A stretch of DNA of 64,000 nucleotides, from positions 5,213,001 through 5,277,000 of the forward strand of contig NZ_CP065589.1 of the NCBI RefSeq assembly GCF_021278965.1. The letters run 5' to 3'. The notes beneath the pieces are model-generated. The model worked only from the letters and a program-made list of their open reading frames with translations. It ran no database searches and was not told the DNA's origin. This DNA is from Chryseobacterium capnotolerans. Lineage in GTDB: Bacteria; Bacteroidota; Bacteroidia; Flavobacteriales; Weeksellaceae. Position 1 is the first letter of the stretch, and each line of letters starts with the position of its first letter. The position numbers and the translations under genes are program-made. This document shows positions 49,324-58,183 of this stretch, piece by piece.

Positions 49324-50239
49324 TCACTGAGCGATATTAATGTTTCTCGGGTGATAACTTAAGATAACATCCCTTAGTTCTTCTGTTTTCAGGTGAGTGT
49401 AAATCTCAGTGGTAGTAATGCTGGAGTGTCCCAGCATTTCCTGAATATAACGGAGATCTGCTCCATTCTGCAGCAAATGTGTTGCAAAAGAATGTCTGAA
49501 GGTGTGAGGAGAAATTTTCTTGTTCACTCCTGCTTTATCCGTAAGTTCTTTAATAATAAGGAATACGATAACTCTTGACATGGAAGTACCACTGGCTGTT
49601 CAAAAACAGAGTATCTTCATATTTCTTATTGATTTTTCCTTTTGAACGTACCTCTTTGATATAACTTTCCAGAAGTTCAGCTGTATAATCAGCTAAAGGC
49701 ACAAAACGGGTTTTATTTCCCTTTCCGTTTACCTTAATATATTGTTCTTTAAAGTTAATATTGGAGATCTTAAGATCAATAAGTTCAGACACACGGAGTC
49801 CACAACCATAAAGTACCTCAATGATACACTGGTTTCTTTTTCCAAGATCTGTATTGACCTCAATGGCAGCAATGATTTTATTAATATCTGGCAGGCTTAA
49901 CGTGTCCGGCAGATATAGTCCCAGTTTAGGACCTTCAAGTAACGCCGCAGGATTGTCTTCACGATATTCATCTTCCAGTAGAAATTTGAAGAAGGCTTTG
50001 ATGGAAGATATCCACCTTGCCTGTGATCTCTCACTGAATTTCTGTTTAGAAAGATTGAAAATGTATTCCTGCAGGTTTTCGTAACCGATAGAATCTGGAC
50101 CGACGTTTTCCAGATCTTCTTCTGCGTAATCTTTTAGTTTTTTAATGTCTCGAACATAGGCGTCGAGCGTGTTGTCTGAAAAATTTCTTTCGAAGCGAAG
50201 AAATATTTCAAAATCTTTGATCTTTTCATCCCAAGTCAT
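49324..50239 (-). CDS. xerD: Tyrosine recombinase XerD-like (frameshifted)
   Basis: Site-specific recombinase that resolves chromosome dimers at dif with a partner. The N-terminal SAM-like domain covers residues 1-100; catalytic residues are Arg in CGLRVSEL, His-x2-Arg in [10 protein letters not shown], His in LGHSS and Tyr in IYTHLK. The frame changes near 49593: deleting one base there turns LFLNSQW into LFLNSRGTSMSRV and gives about 304 aa. The indel is not in a long homopolymer. The gene is not next to any integrated element, so it is a housekeeping Xer rather than an integrase. Confidence 0.9.
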
Positions 50240-50245
50240 TTGTGC

Positions 50246-50668
50246 TTATTTTTTTAGTTCACAGTCCGATATTTGTTCTATTTCAATGTTATGGCCTCTT
50301 AAAAACGATATCCCATCGTCATCCGAATACTCATTAATATACACCAGTCTTGCAATACCTGCCTGCAGGATTAGTTTACTGCATTCCTTGCAAGGCGACA
50401 ATGTTAAATATAACGTTGCTCCTTTTGCTGATTGGGTAGAAGCCGCCAGCTTTAAAATAGCGTTGGCTTCTGCATGCAATACATACCAGTGCGTTTTACC
50501 TTCTCCATCTTCACAGCAGTTTTCGAATCCCATAGGAGTCCCGTTGTAACCATCTGAAATAATCATCCTATCTTTTACGATAAGAGCTCCTACCTGTTTT
50601 CTCTTACAGTAGGAGAGTTGCGCCCATTCCTGAGCCATTTTTAGATAAGCTTTATCAAACTTATTCAT
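50246..50668 (-). CDS. dCMP deaminase family protein
   Basis: Zinc-dependent deoxycytidylate deaminase, supplying dUMP for thymidylate synthesis. Zinc ligands are visible in HAEANAI and PCKECSKL, with the catalytic Glu in HAE; the N-terminal CKRKQVGALIVKDR and YNGTPMGFENCCEDGEG are typical. 140 aa, slightly short but complete. It lies 6 nt upstream of xerD. Confidence 0.92.
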   Translation of the reverse strand: MNKFDKAYLKMAQEWAQLSYCKRKQVGALIVKDRMIISDGYNGTPMGFENCCEDGEGKTHWYVLHAEANAILKLAASTQSAKGATLYLTLSPCKECSKLILQAGIARLVYINEYSDDDGISFLRGHNIEIEQISDCELKK

Positions 50669-50719
50669 ACCGCAGCATTAGTTTTTTCGAAATAATTTGG
50701 ATTAAAATCTTTTGAAAGA

Positions 50720-51487
50720 TTAGAAGTTCGGCTTTCTTTTCTCTAGGAAAGCAGTCACTCCTTCTTTCTTATCTGCCATTTCGAAAAGTTCTCCGAAATA
50801 TTTAATTTCAGTTTCAAAACCTTTCTCCGTATCAGATAAATTTACGGCGTTTATAGCCTTGGATATTGCCATTGGTGAATTATGGGCAATAGTGTTCGCT
50901 AATTCTTTCGTTTTGGTTAATAATTCTTCAATAGGGTATACTTCATTTACCAGTCCGATCTCTTTTGCTTTTTGAGCAGGGATCATTTTGGCAGAGAAGA
51001 TCATTTCGTTAGCAATACCTTTTCCGACAAGTTTGGGAAGCCTTTGAGTTCCTCCGTATCCAGGAATTAATCCCAGTGTTACTTCAGGAAGCCCTAATCT
51101 GGCGTTTTCCGATGCATATCTGATATGGCATGCCATGGCAAGCTCTAATCCTCCTCCTAATGCAAAACCGTTTATCGCAGCAATCACAGGTTTGGATAGA
51201 TTTTCAATTTTGTTGAACAAAAAATTTTGTCCGTTTTTTGCAAGTTCCTCAGCTTTTTCCTGTCCGAAGTCGCTGAATTCCTTGATGTCAGCTCCAGCTA
51301 CAAATGATTTTTCTCCACTGCCTGTAAGGATAATTACCCTGCAGGAAGTATCAGAATTAAGCTCATCTAAAGCAGTGCTGATCTCCTGAATAGTCTTTGC
51401 ATTCAATGCATTTAAACTCTCAGGTCTGTTTATTGTAATGATAGATAATTTATCTTCCTTTTTTAATAATATATTTTCGTAACTCAT
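50720..51487 (-). CDS. Enoyl-CoA hydratase/isomerase family protein
   Basis: Crotonase-fold enzyme of 255 aa, hydrating enoyl-CoA in fatty acid or butyryl-type degradation. The oxyanion hole lies in SFVAGADIKEF and the catalytic Glu region in LGLPEVTLGLIPGYGGTQRLPKLVG. The usual crotonase start ENILLKKEDKLSIITINRPESLNALN (spread over 4-29) is intact. No other beta-oxidation genes are adjacent. Confidence 0.94.
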   Translation of the reverse strand: MSYENILLKKEDKLSIITINRPESLNALNAKTIQEISTALDELNSDTSCRVIILTGSGEKSFVAGADIKEFSDFGQEKAEELAKNGQNFLFNKIENLSKPVIAAINGFALGGGLELAMACHIRYASENARLGLPEVTLGLIPGYGGTQRLPKLVGKGIANEMIFSAKMIPAQKAKEIGLVNEVYPIEELLTKTKELANTIAHNSPMAISKAINAVNLSDTEKGFETEIKYFGELFEMADKKEGVTAFLEKRKPNF

Positions 51488-51533
51488 TTTTCCACTTTAA
51501 AATATCATCCCTTGCAAATTATGAATTTTTTGC

Positions 51534-51572
51534 AAAAAAAAGGAAAAAATATTATTTTTTTTTCCTTTTTTT
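51534..51572 (-). terminator. Terminator of the catalase gene
   Basis: An A/T-rich hairpin AAAAAAAGGAAAAAAT / ATTTTTTTTCCTTTTTTT between catalase and enoyl-CoA hydratase genes. Confidence 0.6.
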
Positions 51573-51591
51573 AATTTATTGTTCAATATGA

Positions 51592-53079
51592 TTATTTTGA
51601 ATGATTCATCATATTTGCATCAATATTTATATTTAGTTGTGAAGCTACTTTCATGCCAAGCTCAATATTGGCACGGAAAAAGTGACATAATTGTCTGTTG
51701 ATAATCTCCTCTCTTTTAGGTCCGGTGATTCCCTTCATGCTGCCTACAATATTTTGAATTAGATTATTTCTGTCTTCAGCATTCATGGCTTTGGAATAAA
51801 GAAGCCCAGGTTGAGTATAGTGATCGCTGTCGTTATCATTTCTGTTGTAATTGGCAACATGAGCGCTATCTAATTCATATTCATAGTTTTTGTAAGAGAC
51901 ATCCGGTTGGATATCATCAAAACTATTAGGGTGGTAATTCGGCTTATCCTGATATTGGCTGGAATCGGCCATATAACCGTCTCTTTGGTAATTGTTAATG
52001 GCAAAAGGACATCTGTTTACTTCCAATTGATGTGAGTTTACTCCCACTCTGTATCGGTGGGCATCCGGGTAAGAGAATAATCTTCCCTGAAGCATTTTGT
52101 CTGGAGAAAAACTGATTCCGTTGATAAGACTGCTTGGTGAGAATGTAGATTGCTCAACATGGGCAAAATAATTGACAGGAACTTCATTAAGCTCCATTTC
52201 TCCTACTTCAATCAGTGGGAAATCATCGTGGAACCAAACTTTTGTTACATCAAAAGGGTTCCATCTGAAATCTTTTGCTTGCTCTTCGGTCATTACCTGA
52301 ATATACATGGTCCATTTCGGGAAGTCTCCATTTTCGATAGCATTGCAAAGGTCTTCCTGCGCAAAGTCCGGGTTTTCCCCTGCCATTTTTACAGCATCTT
52401 CATCGGTAAAGTTTTTCACTCCCTGTTTTGTTTTGAAGTGGAATTTTACCCATACTCTTTCATTTTGATCATTAATCATGGAGAAAGTATGAGATCCGAA
52501 GCCATGCATATGTCTGTAGCCATAAGGAGTTCCTCTGTCTGACATTAATATAAGAACCTGATGAAGTGATTCTGGGTTTAAGCTCCAGAAGTCCCACATC
52601 ATGGTAGCGCTTTTTAAATTGGTTTTTGGGAGTCTTTTTTGGGTGTGAATAAAATCCGGGAATTTTTTAGCATCCTTAATAAAGAATACTGGAGTATTAT
52701 TTCCTACAAGATCCCAGTTTCCGTCTTCAGTATAAAATTTTAAGGCAAATCCTCTAGGGTCTCTTGCCGTATCTGCACTTCCTTTTTCGCCACCCACTGT
52801 AGAAAAACGGGCAAACATTCTGCAGGAGTTTCCTACTTTTGAGAATAATTTAGCCTTGGTGTATTGGCTAATGTCATGTGTTACTGTAAAAGTTCCGTAT
52901 GCTCCGCTTCCTTTAGCATGTACAATTCTTTCAGGGATCCTTTCCCTAACGAAGTGTGCAAGATTCTCCTGAAGAACAAAATCTTGCAGCAATACCGGGC
53001 CTCTTGGTCCTACCGTCTGGGAATCCTGATGCTCAAAATAAGGTGCACCGTTGCTTAACGTTAATTTTTTAGAATCCAT
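51592..53079 (-). CDS. katA: Monofunctional heme catalase
   Basis: Degrades hydrogen peroxide. The start at 53079 (MDSKKLTLSNGAPYFEHQ) is chosen because it begins with the family's N-terminus; the upstream frame is intergenic. Catalytic His is in RIVHAKGSGAYG, Asn in WDLVGNNTPVFF, and the proximal Tyr ligand in RLFSYPDAHRYRVG. About 495 aa, a small-subunit clade catalase. It is divergent from an OxyR gene with both redox cysteines. Confidence 0.96.
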   Translation of the reverse strand: MDSKKLTLSNGAPYFEHQDSQTVGPRGPVLLQDFVLQENLAHFVRERIPERIVHAKGSGAYGTFTVTHDISQYTKAKLFSKVGNSCRMFARFSTVGGEKGSADTARDPRGFALKFYTEDGNWDLVGNNTPVFFIKDAKKFPDFIHTQKRLPKTNLKSATMMWDFWSLNPESLHQVLILMSDRGTPYGYRHMHGFGSHTFSMINDQNERVWVKFHFKTKQGVKNFTDEDAVKMAGENPDFAQEDLCNAIENGDFPKWTMYIQVMTEEQAKDFRWNPFDVTKVWFHDDFPLIEVGEMELNEVPVNYFAHVEQSTFSPSSLINGISFSPDKMLQGRLFSYPDAHRYRVGVNSHQLEVNRCPFAINNYQRDGYMADSSQYQDKPNYHPNSFDDIQPDVSYKNYEYELDSAHVANYNRNDNDSDHYTQPGLLYSKAMNAEDRNNLIQNIVGSMKGITGPKREEIINRQLCHFFRANIELGMKVASQLNINIDANMMNHSK

Positions 53080-53163
53080 ATGTTGATGATTTGAATAGTT
53101 ATTTTCGTATTTTCTAAATCGAAGTGTAAAGGTACTAATTATCAAATTTACTTGAATTTTTAA

Positions 53164-53192
53164 TTGCTAATAACAAAAACGTTATATCTTTG
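53164..53192 (+). promoter_or_regulatory. Candidate oxyR promoter
   Basis: TTG at 53164-53166, 18-bp spacer, TATCTTTG (TAnnTTTG) at 53185-53192. A minus-strand TAAATTTG at 53143-53150 may serve catalase. Confidence 0.4.
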
Positions 53193-53212
53193 TAATAGAT
53201 AATATTAATCAA

Positions 53213-54163
53213 ATGAACATTCAACAATTGGAGTATCTTATCGCGGTTGATAAGTATAAACATTTTGGTAAAGCAGCTCAGGCATGCTTCATTACCCAGC
53301 CTACCTTAAGTGCCATGATACAGAAATTTGAAGATGAATTGGATGTGAAGGTTTTCGACAGAACTACACACCCGATCCGTACCACAGATGTAGGTCTTCA
53401 GATCATCGATCAGGCGAAGGTGATTATAGAATCTGTCAATGAGTTGAAAAACAAAGCTAACCTGTTGAATAACATTTTAGGAGGAACCATTAATCTCGGA
53501 ATTATTCCTACCGTATCATCATTTATTTTACCTACTGAGATCTTCAAATTCCTTGAGGCGAATCCAAAGATTCAGATGAATGTAAAGGAAATGACTACGG
53601 ATAATATTATTAAAGCTTTAAAAGCAGGAGAACTGGATGCGGGAATTATCTCTACTCCTTATGATACTGCGGATGAGTTTTACCAGGATTTCTTATTCAA
53701 TGAGGAATTAATGATCTACAGCTCCAATACAGAAGCAAACAAAAAAAATTCTTACATTATTCCAGAAGAACTGAATGTAGAGAAGGTATGGTTGCTTGAA
53801 GAAGGAAACTGTTTGAGAAATCAGTTTGAAAATATCTGCCATCTGAAAGAAAATACTTTGAAACCTAAAAACTTAGATTTCTTGGCGTCTAATATCCAGA
53901 CTTTGGTACATATGGTAGATAAAGTAGGGGGAATCAGTATTCTTCCTGAATTAGCATTAAGCCAGCTTTCTGAAGAACAGAAGCAAAATGTGTTCAGATT
54001 CAAAAAGCCTTTCCCATACAGAGAGATCAGCATCATTTATTATAAGCCGACTTTTAAGCAAAAGATTATTGACGAATTATCGCATTCTATCAAAAATTCT
54101 TTGGAACTTAAACTGAATTATCACGAAAGTCCGAAAGAATTTGTAAGCATAAAGCCTCAATAA
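53213..54163 (+). CDS. oxyR: OxyR-type LysR regulator
   Basis: Peroxide-sensing transcription factor, 316 aa. N-terminal LysR HTH (FGKAAQACFITQPTLSAMIQKFEDELDVKVFDR, spread over 19-51) and C-terminal sensory domain. The two redox cysteines of OxyR are present in LLEEGNCLRNQ and ENICHLK, nine residues apart as in E. coli Cys199 and Cys208. Catalase is transcribed in the opposite direction, so it is the likely target. Confidence 0.94.
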   Translation: MNIQQLEYLIAVDKYKHFGKAAQACFITQPTLSAMIQKFEDELDVKVFDRTTHPIRTTDVGLQIIDQAKVIIESVNELKNKANLLNNILGGTINLGIIPTVSSFILPTEIFKFLEANPKIQMNVKEMTTDNIIKALKAGELDAGIISTPYDTADEFYQDFLFNEELMIYSSNTEANKKNSYIIPEELNVEKVWLLEEGNCLRNQFENICHLKENTLKPKNLDFLASNIQTLVHMVDKVGGISILPELALSQLSEEQKQNVFRFKKPFPYREISIIYYKPTFKQKIIDELSHSIKNSLELKLNYHESPKEFVSIKPQ

Positions 54164-54227
54164 TCAAGAGGCTTTACAGTGATATAAATCATTAATTTAA
54201 AGAAAATTATAATTAGTAAACAAAAAT

Positions 54228-54259
54228 TTTGAGTATTACGAAAATAGTGCTTAAATTTG
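54228..54259 (+). promoter_or_regulatory. Promoter of the SAM-II-like leader and metK
   Basis: TTTG at 54228-54231, 20-bp spacer, TAAATTTG at 54252-54259. The start would fall near 54264, about ten bases before the aptamer. Confidence 0.65.
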
Positions 54260-54274
54260 CTGACGTTTACGAAC

Positions 54275-54325
54275 GAGGAAAAATTTGACCTGATTGCAAC
54301 CTCTATAAAAAAATGCTAAAACAGT
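54275..54325 (+). ncRNA. SAM-II-like riboswitch upstream of metK
   Basis: The order and spacing match the SAM-II (SAM-alpha) aptamer: P1 strand GAGG (54275-54278), ATTTGACC, TTGCAA, P1 partner CCTC (54300-54303), then ATAAAAAAATGCTAAAAC. In known SAM-II RNAs, a TTTG-side strand pairs with the AAAT before the conserved GCTAAA to form the pseudoknot; ATTT and AAAT can do so here. Identified by pattern only; a covariance search would settle it. Confidence 0.7.
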
Positions 54326-54384
54326 ATTCTTTTTTCTGGGCAATTGTTATTCTTATTTTTCTTCATAGTTATTTTTTAATCTAA
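54313..54384 (+). CDS. Hydrophobic 23-residue ORF between riboswitch and metK
   Basis: ATG at 54313 begins inside the riboswitch's 3' strand (AAAUGCUAAA) and the stop is 15 nt before metK. It codes for a strongly hydrophobic peptide (MLKQYSFFWAIVILIFL in part) that could form one membrane helix. It could be a leader peptide coupled to metK, or chance. No homologue was checked. Confidence 0.35.
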   Translation: MLKQYSFFWAIVILIFLHSYFLI

Positions 54385-54399
54385 AAAACAAAGAATAAT

Positions 54400-55680
54400 A
54401 TGTCTTATTTATTTACATCTGAATCAGTTTCAGAAGGACATCCGGATAAAATTGCCGACCAAATTTCCGATGCATTAATCGATCATTTCTTAGCATACGA
54501 TAAAAATTCAAAAGTAGCATGTGAAACTCTTGTAACTACCGGACAGGTGGTATTGGCAGGAGAAGTAAAATCTGATGCTTACCTTGATGTTCAGACGATT
54601 GCCAGAGAAGTAATCAACGGAATAGGGTATACAAAAGGTGAATATATGTTCAATGGAGATTCTTGTGGAGTAATCTCTGCAATCCATGAGCAGTCTCCGG
54701 ATATCAACCAGGGTGTTGACAGAGCGGTAAATGATGAGTCTTTCGAAGCTAAAGCAAATGCTCAGGGAGCTGGTGACCAGGGGATGATGTTTGGTTATGC
54801 TACCAATGAGACGGCTAACTATATGCCTCTTGCTTTGGATCTTGCACACACAATCCTTAAAGAACTTTCTGCCATCAGAAGAGAAAATAAAGAGATTGCT
54901 TATTTACGTCCTGATGCAAAAAGCCAGGTAACGATTGAGTATTCTGATGATCACAAACCAATCAGAATTGATTCTATTGTGGTTTCTACCCAACATGATG
55001 ACTTCGGAACAGAAGAAGAAATGCTGAACAAAATCCGTGAAGATATCAAGAACATCCTTGTTCCTAGAGTTGTTGCTCAGCAGACTGAGGAGATCAAAGC
55101 TCTATTCAACGATCAGATCAAATATCACATCAATCCTACAGGTAAATTCGTAATCGGTGGTCCTCACGGAGATACAGGTCTTACAGGTAGAAAAATCATC
55201 GTTGATACTTACGGTGGTAAAGGAGCTCACGGTGGTGGTGCTTTCTCTGGAAAAGATCCTTCAAAAGTAGACAGAAGTGCTGCTTATGCAACAAGACACA
55301 TTGCTAAAAATCTTGTAGCAGCTGGTGTTGCTGATGAAGTTTTAGTACAGGTTTCTTACGCAATCGGAGTAGCTGAACCATGTGGTTTATACATTAATAC
55401 TTACGGAACGGCTAAAGTTGATCTTCACGATGGAGAAATCGCTAAAAAAGTGTCTACAATCTTTGATTTAAGACCTTACGCTATTGAGCAGAACTTAAAA
55501 TTAAGAAACCCTATTTATCAGGAAACAGCTTCTTACGGACACATGGGTAAAGAGCACTATGTAGCTGATAAAACATTCAACAAAGGTCACAAAAATGAGC
55601 TTACGTTGGAAGGTCTTGAGTTCTTTACTTGGGAAAAACTAGATAAAGTAGACGAAATTAAAGCCGCTTTTGGTATTTAA
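54400..55680 (+). CDS. metK: S-adenosylmethionine synthetase
   Basis: Makes SAM from methionine and ATP. 426 aa with [14 protein letters not shown] (ATP binding), [13 protein letters not shown] (loop), [18 protein letters not shown] (phosphate-binding loop) and the C-terminal fold. The length is somewhat above the bacterial average of about 390; the insert [22 protein letters not shown] and nearby residues fit other Bacteroidota enzymes. Its leader bears a SAM-II-like element, consistent with feedback by the product. Confidence 0.97.
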   Translation: MSYLFTSESVSEGHPDKIADQISDALIDHFLAYDKNSKVACETLVTTGQVVLAGEVKSDAYLDVQTIAREVINGIGYTKGEYMFNGDSCGVISAIHEQSPDINQGVDRAVNDESFEAKANAQGAGDQGMMFGYATNETANYMPLALDLAHTILKELSAIRRENKEIAYLRPDAKSQVTIEYSDDHKPIRIDSIVVSTQHDDFGTEEEMLNKIREDIKNILVPRVVAQQTEEIKALFNDQIKYHINPTGKFVIGGPHGDTGLTGRKIIVDTYGGKGAHGGGAFSGKDPSKVDRSAAYATRHIAKNLVAAGVADEVLVQVSYAIGVAEPCGLYINTYGTAKVDLHDGEIAKKVSTIFDLRPYAIEQNLKLRNPIYQETASYGHMGKEHYVADKTFNKGHKNELTLEGLEFFTWEKLDKVDEIKAAFGI

Positions 55681-55704
55681 TTTTTTCTCTGACTAAATAT
55701 TATG

Positions 55705-55738
55705 AACTGCTTTGCCTTCCGGTAAGGCAGTTTTTTTT
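55705..55738 (+). terminator. Terminator after metK
   Basis: AACTGCTTTGCC and GGTAAGGCAGTT (12-base stem with two G-U pairs), followed by eight T. Confidence 0.85.
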
Positions 55739-55764
55739 AATTTTACACCTTAATAAATTGAAAG

Positions 55765-56256
55765 ATGATGAATTTTCGAACTGCAGTTGCCATTCTATCC
55801 CTGTTTTTACTGAGTACATTGGTGAAAGCCCAATATACCATGCATAAAATGATCAGTGTAGGATATACCTATCAGAACCAAAGCTTTGGGGAAGTGGGCG
55901 GAAAGCTGCTTTTTCTTAAAAATGATGATGTAATTTACAGATTGGGTGGTTCTGCCTTAATGGGCGTAGCAGACTCAAAATTTGCTATTATGCCTAAGCT
56001 GCAGGCAGACGTTTTACTTAATTTTGAGAAGAATGTGGATTTCTATCACTCTTACTATTTGTTAATGGGAGCAGAAGGGACCAACAAATATATTGCTCCC
56101 AAAATAGGGGTTACCTTATTTGGAATGCTTGATCTTACCGGAGGCTATGCTTTCCCTATCGGAGATGCCCGATTAAACGGAAAAGAAATGAAAGGGTTGA
56201 ATATTAATTTTACATTAAATATCCCTACTGTATTCATTCATGACATGTTTAAATGA
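55765..56256 (+). CDS. Secreted hypothetical protein, 163 aa
   Basis: A signal peptide ending VKAQ (about residue 22) is followed by a 140-residue beta-rich domain with aromatic repeats (MISVGYTYQNQSFG, KLQADVLLNFE, YHSYYLLMGAEG) that looks like a small outer membrane barrel or lipocalin-like fold. No family recognised. It follows metK but after a terminator. Confidence 0.65.
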   Translation: MMNFRTAVAILSLFLLSTLVKAQYTMHKMISVGYTYQNQSFGEVGGKLLFLKNDDVIYRLGGSALMGVADSKFAIMPKLQADVLLNFEKNVDFYHSYYLLMGAEGTNKYIAPKIGVTLFGMLDLTGGYAFPIGDARLNGKEMKGLNINFTLNIPTVFIHDMFK

Positions 56257-56451
56257 TTTTTTTTAAATTTTTATAGCGAAAATTTAATAATTGCTTAACA
56301 GTTATTAAAAAATTATTATATTTACGTCATAATATAATTGTACCGCCTATCGAAGAGACTCTACTCTGAAGAACTGCTTTGTATATACAGCAAAAACTGG
56401 ATCTTGTATCTGGGCGATAGCTGGGCTGCAAACATTATATTGAGAAGAGTT

Positions 56452-57042
56452 ATGAAATCAAAATCGGATAGTTTACTAATTTCGCTTTACCAGAAAGGTG
56501 ACGAGGGCGCATTATCAACCCTTATTCACCGCCATCAGAGAGAACTGTTTACATTCATTTTTTACAAAATAAATGATGAAGATTTAGCCAATGATATTTT
56601 TCAGGATACATTCATGAAAATCATTGTAATGCTAAAAGAAGGACGTTACAACGAAGAGGGTAAATTTATCCTTTGGGCCAAAAGAATCTCACACAACCTT
56701 ATCATTGATCATTTCAGAGCAAAAGCAAAGAATATCAAAGTTTCAGAAACAACTTTTGAAACGGATGAATATTCTATTTTTGACCTGATCAGAGAACCTT
56801 CTGAGAATATTGAAGATCAGCTGGTGACCAATCAGATTCAAGAAGATCTGTTGAGAATGCTGCAATTTCTTCCATTAAATCAGCAGGAAGTCATTAAATT
56901 AAGGTTTTTTGACGGATTAAGTTTTAAGGAAATCGCCGATCATACTGATATGAGTATTAACACCACATTAGGCAGAGTAAGATATGCGCTGATCAACCTG
57001 AGAAAAATCATGGATGAAAATAACATAATATTAACCAGATAG
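56452..57042 (+). CDS. RNA polymerase sigma factor, ECF type
   Basis: A 196-residue sigma-70 family factor. The ATG at 56452 (MKSKSDSLL) is chosen because the longer frame adds a poorly conserved leader and the family begins there. Sigma-70 region 2 (HRHQRELFTFIFYKINDEDLANDIFQDTFMKI over residues 24-55), and region 4 (LPLNQQEVIKLRFFDGLSFKEIADHTDMSINTTLGRVRYA in pieces) are intact. No anti-sigma gene with a classic pattern is beside it; a 44-residue basic ORF follows. Confidence 0.92.
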   Translation: MKSKSDSLLISLYQKGDEGALSTLIHRHQRELFTFIFYKINDEDLANDIFQDTFMKIIVMLKEGRYNEEGKFILWAKRISHNLIIDHFRAKAKNIKVSETTFETDEYSIFDLIREPSENIEDQLVTNQIQEDLLRMLQFLPLNQQEVIKLRFFDGLSFKEIADHTDMSINTTLGRVRYALINLRKIMDENNIILTR

Positions 57043-57090
57043 ATAATATTTTGTAAAATTTCACGTTTTTAAGGAAAACATATTACGCTT

Positions 57091-57225
57091 ATGAAAAAAA
57101 ATGACTCCTTAAAAGTGAAAACTTTGAAACCTAAAAAACAAACCATTGATTTTCTGCTCAATTTTTCTAAAAGCCTTGAAATTGTGAAAAGCAAGAGCAA
57201 GAATTATCCTATTACAAAAAATTAA
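57091..57225 (+). CDS. Small basic ORF, 44 aa, after the sigma factor
   Basis: MKKNDSLKVKTLKPKKQTID begins this ORF; it has a high Lys content and no membrane segment. Similar short ORFs after sigma factor genes exist in related genomes to my recollection, but conservation is not verified. It lies 48 nt after the sigma stop. Confidence 0.5.
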   Translation: MKKNDSLKVKTLKPKKQTIDFLLNFSKSLEIVKSKSKNYPITKN

Positions 57226-57231
57226 AATTAT

Positions 57232-57239
57232 TAACTTTG
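57232..57239 (+). promoter_or_regulatory. -7 box TAACTTTG
   Basis: Exact TAnnTTTG match, 6 nt before the ATG of the HAD hydrolase. Confidence 0.4.
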
Positions 57240-57245
57240 TGCTGT

Positions 57246-57941
57246 ATGAAAATGCAGCACGTTTTTTTTGACCTGGACAATACACTCTGGGATCATCGCA
57301 GAAATGCCTATCTGGCCATCAAAGAACTTTTCGAAAAACAGGAAATCCATTCGAAGTATAATATCGACTTTGAAGAGTTTCATGCTGTCTACCATGATAT
57401 CAACGAAGAATTATGGGAAAAGATCAGAGATGGGATTATAGGCAAAGAGTATTTGAGAGAACACCGTTTTTATGACTCCTTCATGCATTTTGGAGTAGAT
57501 AATAAAGAACTTTCGCTTTATTTTGAAGAGAATTTTCTGGATAATATTGTAAGTCATAATGAATTGGTAGAAGGGGCAGAAGATGTCCTTGAATATTTGA
57601 AGTCGAAGAACTATAAACTTCATATTATTTCTAACGGCTTTCAGGAGGTAACCGAAAGAAAATGCACCCTTTCCGGTATTGCCCCTTATTTTGAAACCAT
57701 CACCAGCGCAGATGCTGTAGGAGTAAGGAAGCCAAATCCAAAGATTTTTGAATACTCCCTTGGGCTTTCTGAAGCGAAGAAAGAAGAAAGTATCATGATT
57801 GGTGATGACTGGATTGCTGATGCTCTGGGAGGAAGAGATTTCGGAATGGATGCTATCTTCTTTGATGTATACAAAGAGGATAAAAAAGCGGACGGATTAA
57901 AAGCTATTACCCATCTTCAACAGATTAAGGAATACTTATAA
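57246..57941 (+). CDS. YjjG family noncanonical pyrimidine nucleotidase (HAD)
   Basis: HAD phosphatase of 231 aa. Motif I FDLDNTLWDH (catalytic Asp), motif II ISNGF, motif III Lys in GVRKPNPKIFEYSL and motif IV IGDDWIADALGG. YjjG removes phosphate from non-canonical pyrimidine nucleotides. The ATG at 57246 (MKMQHV) is preferred over an upstream frame because it follows the -7 box. Confidence 0.9.
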   Translation: MKMQHVFFDLDNTLWDHRRNAYLAIKELFEKQEIHSKYNIDFEEFHAVYHDINEELWEKIRDGIIGKEYLREHRFYDSFMHFGVDNKELSLYFEENFLDNIVSHNELVEGAEDVLEYLKSKNYKLHIISNGFQEVTERKCTLSGIAPYFETITSADAVGVRKPNPKIFEYSLGLSEAKKEESIMIGDDWIADALGGRDFGMDAIFFDVYKEDKKADGLKAITHLQQIKEYL

Positions 57942-57971
57942 AATTTGTAAGACTATTTAGTCTCATATGAG

Positions 57972-58002
57972 AGCCATTAAGTTCATCTTAATGGCTTTTT
58001 TG
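57972..58002 (+). terminator. Terminator after the HAD hydrolase
   Basis: AGCCATTAAG and CTTAATGGCT form a stem around TTCAT with a T tract following. Confidence 0.85.
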
Positions 58003-58047
58003 TTTAAAAATATTCAGATAATGCAGAAGAATAGGCATCTGCTAATC

Positions 58048-58078
58048 TGTGGATAAAAATGATACAACATTATCCACA
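58048..58078. other. Inverted pair of DnaA-box-like sequences
   Basis: TGTGGATAA (58048-58056) and TTATCCACA (58070-58078) are perfect DnaA boxes facing each other 13 bp apart, followed by an AT-rich stretch. Two boxes alone do not define an origin. Confidence 0.5.
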
Positions 58079-58183
58079 AACTTTATTTTACATCCTGATT
58101 TTCTACAAATTAAGTTTTTCCCAATTCTTTCCTAAATTGATTTGGAACTTTGCTCCATAATAATGACAGAAAAATTTAATATT

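Noticed and set aside
49324..50239. XerD-like gene as an integrase of a mobile element
   Set aside because: No att repeats, tRNA or phage genes nearby; catalytic motifs and neighbours fit the housekeeping Xer protein.
58048..58140. Replication origin
   Set aside because: Only two DnaA boxes, no dnaA or dnaN nearby, and no consistent change of gene orientation.
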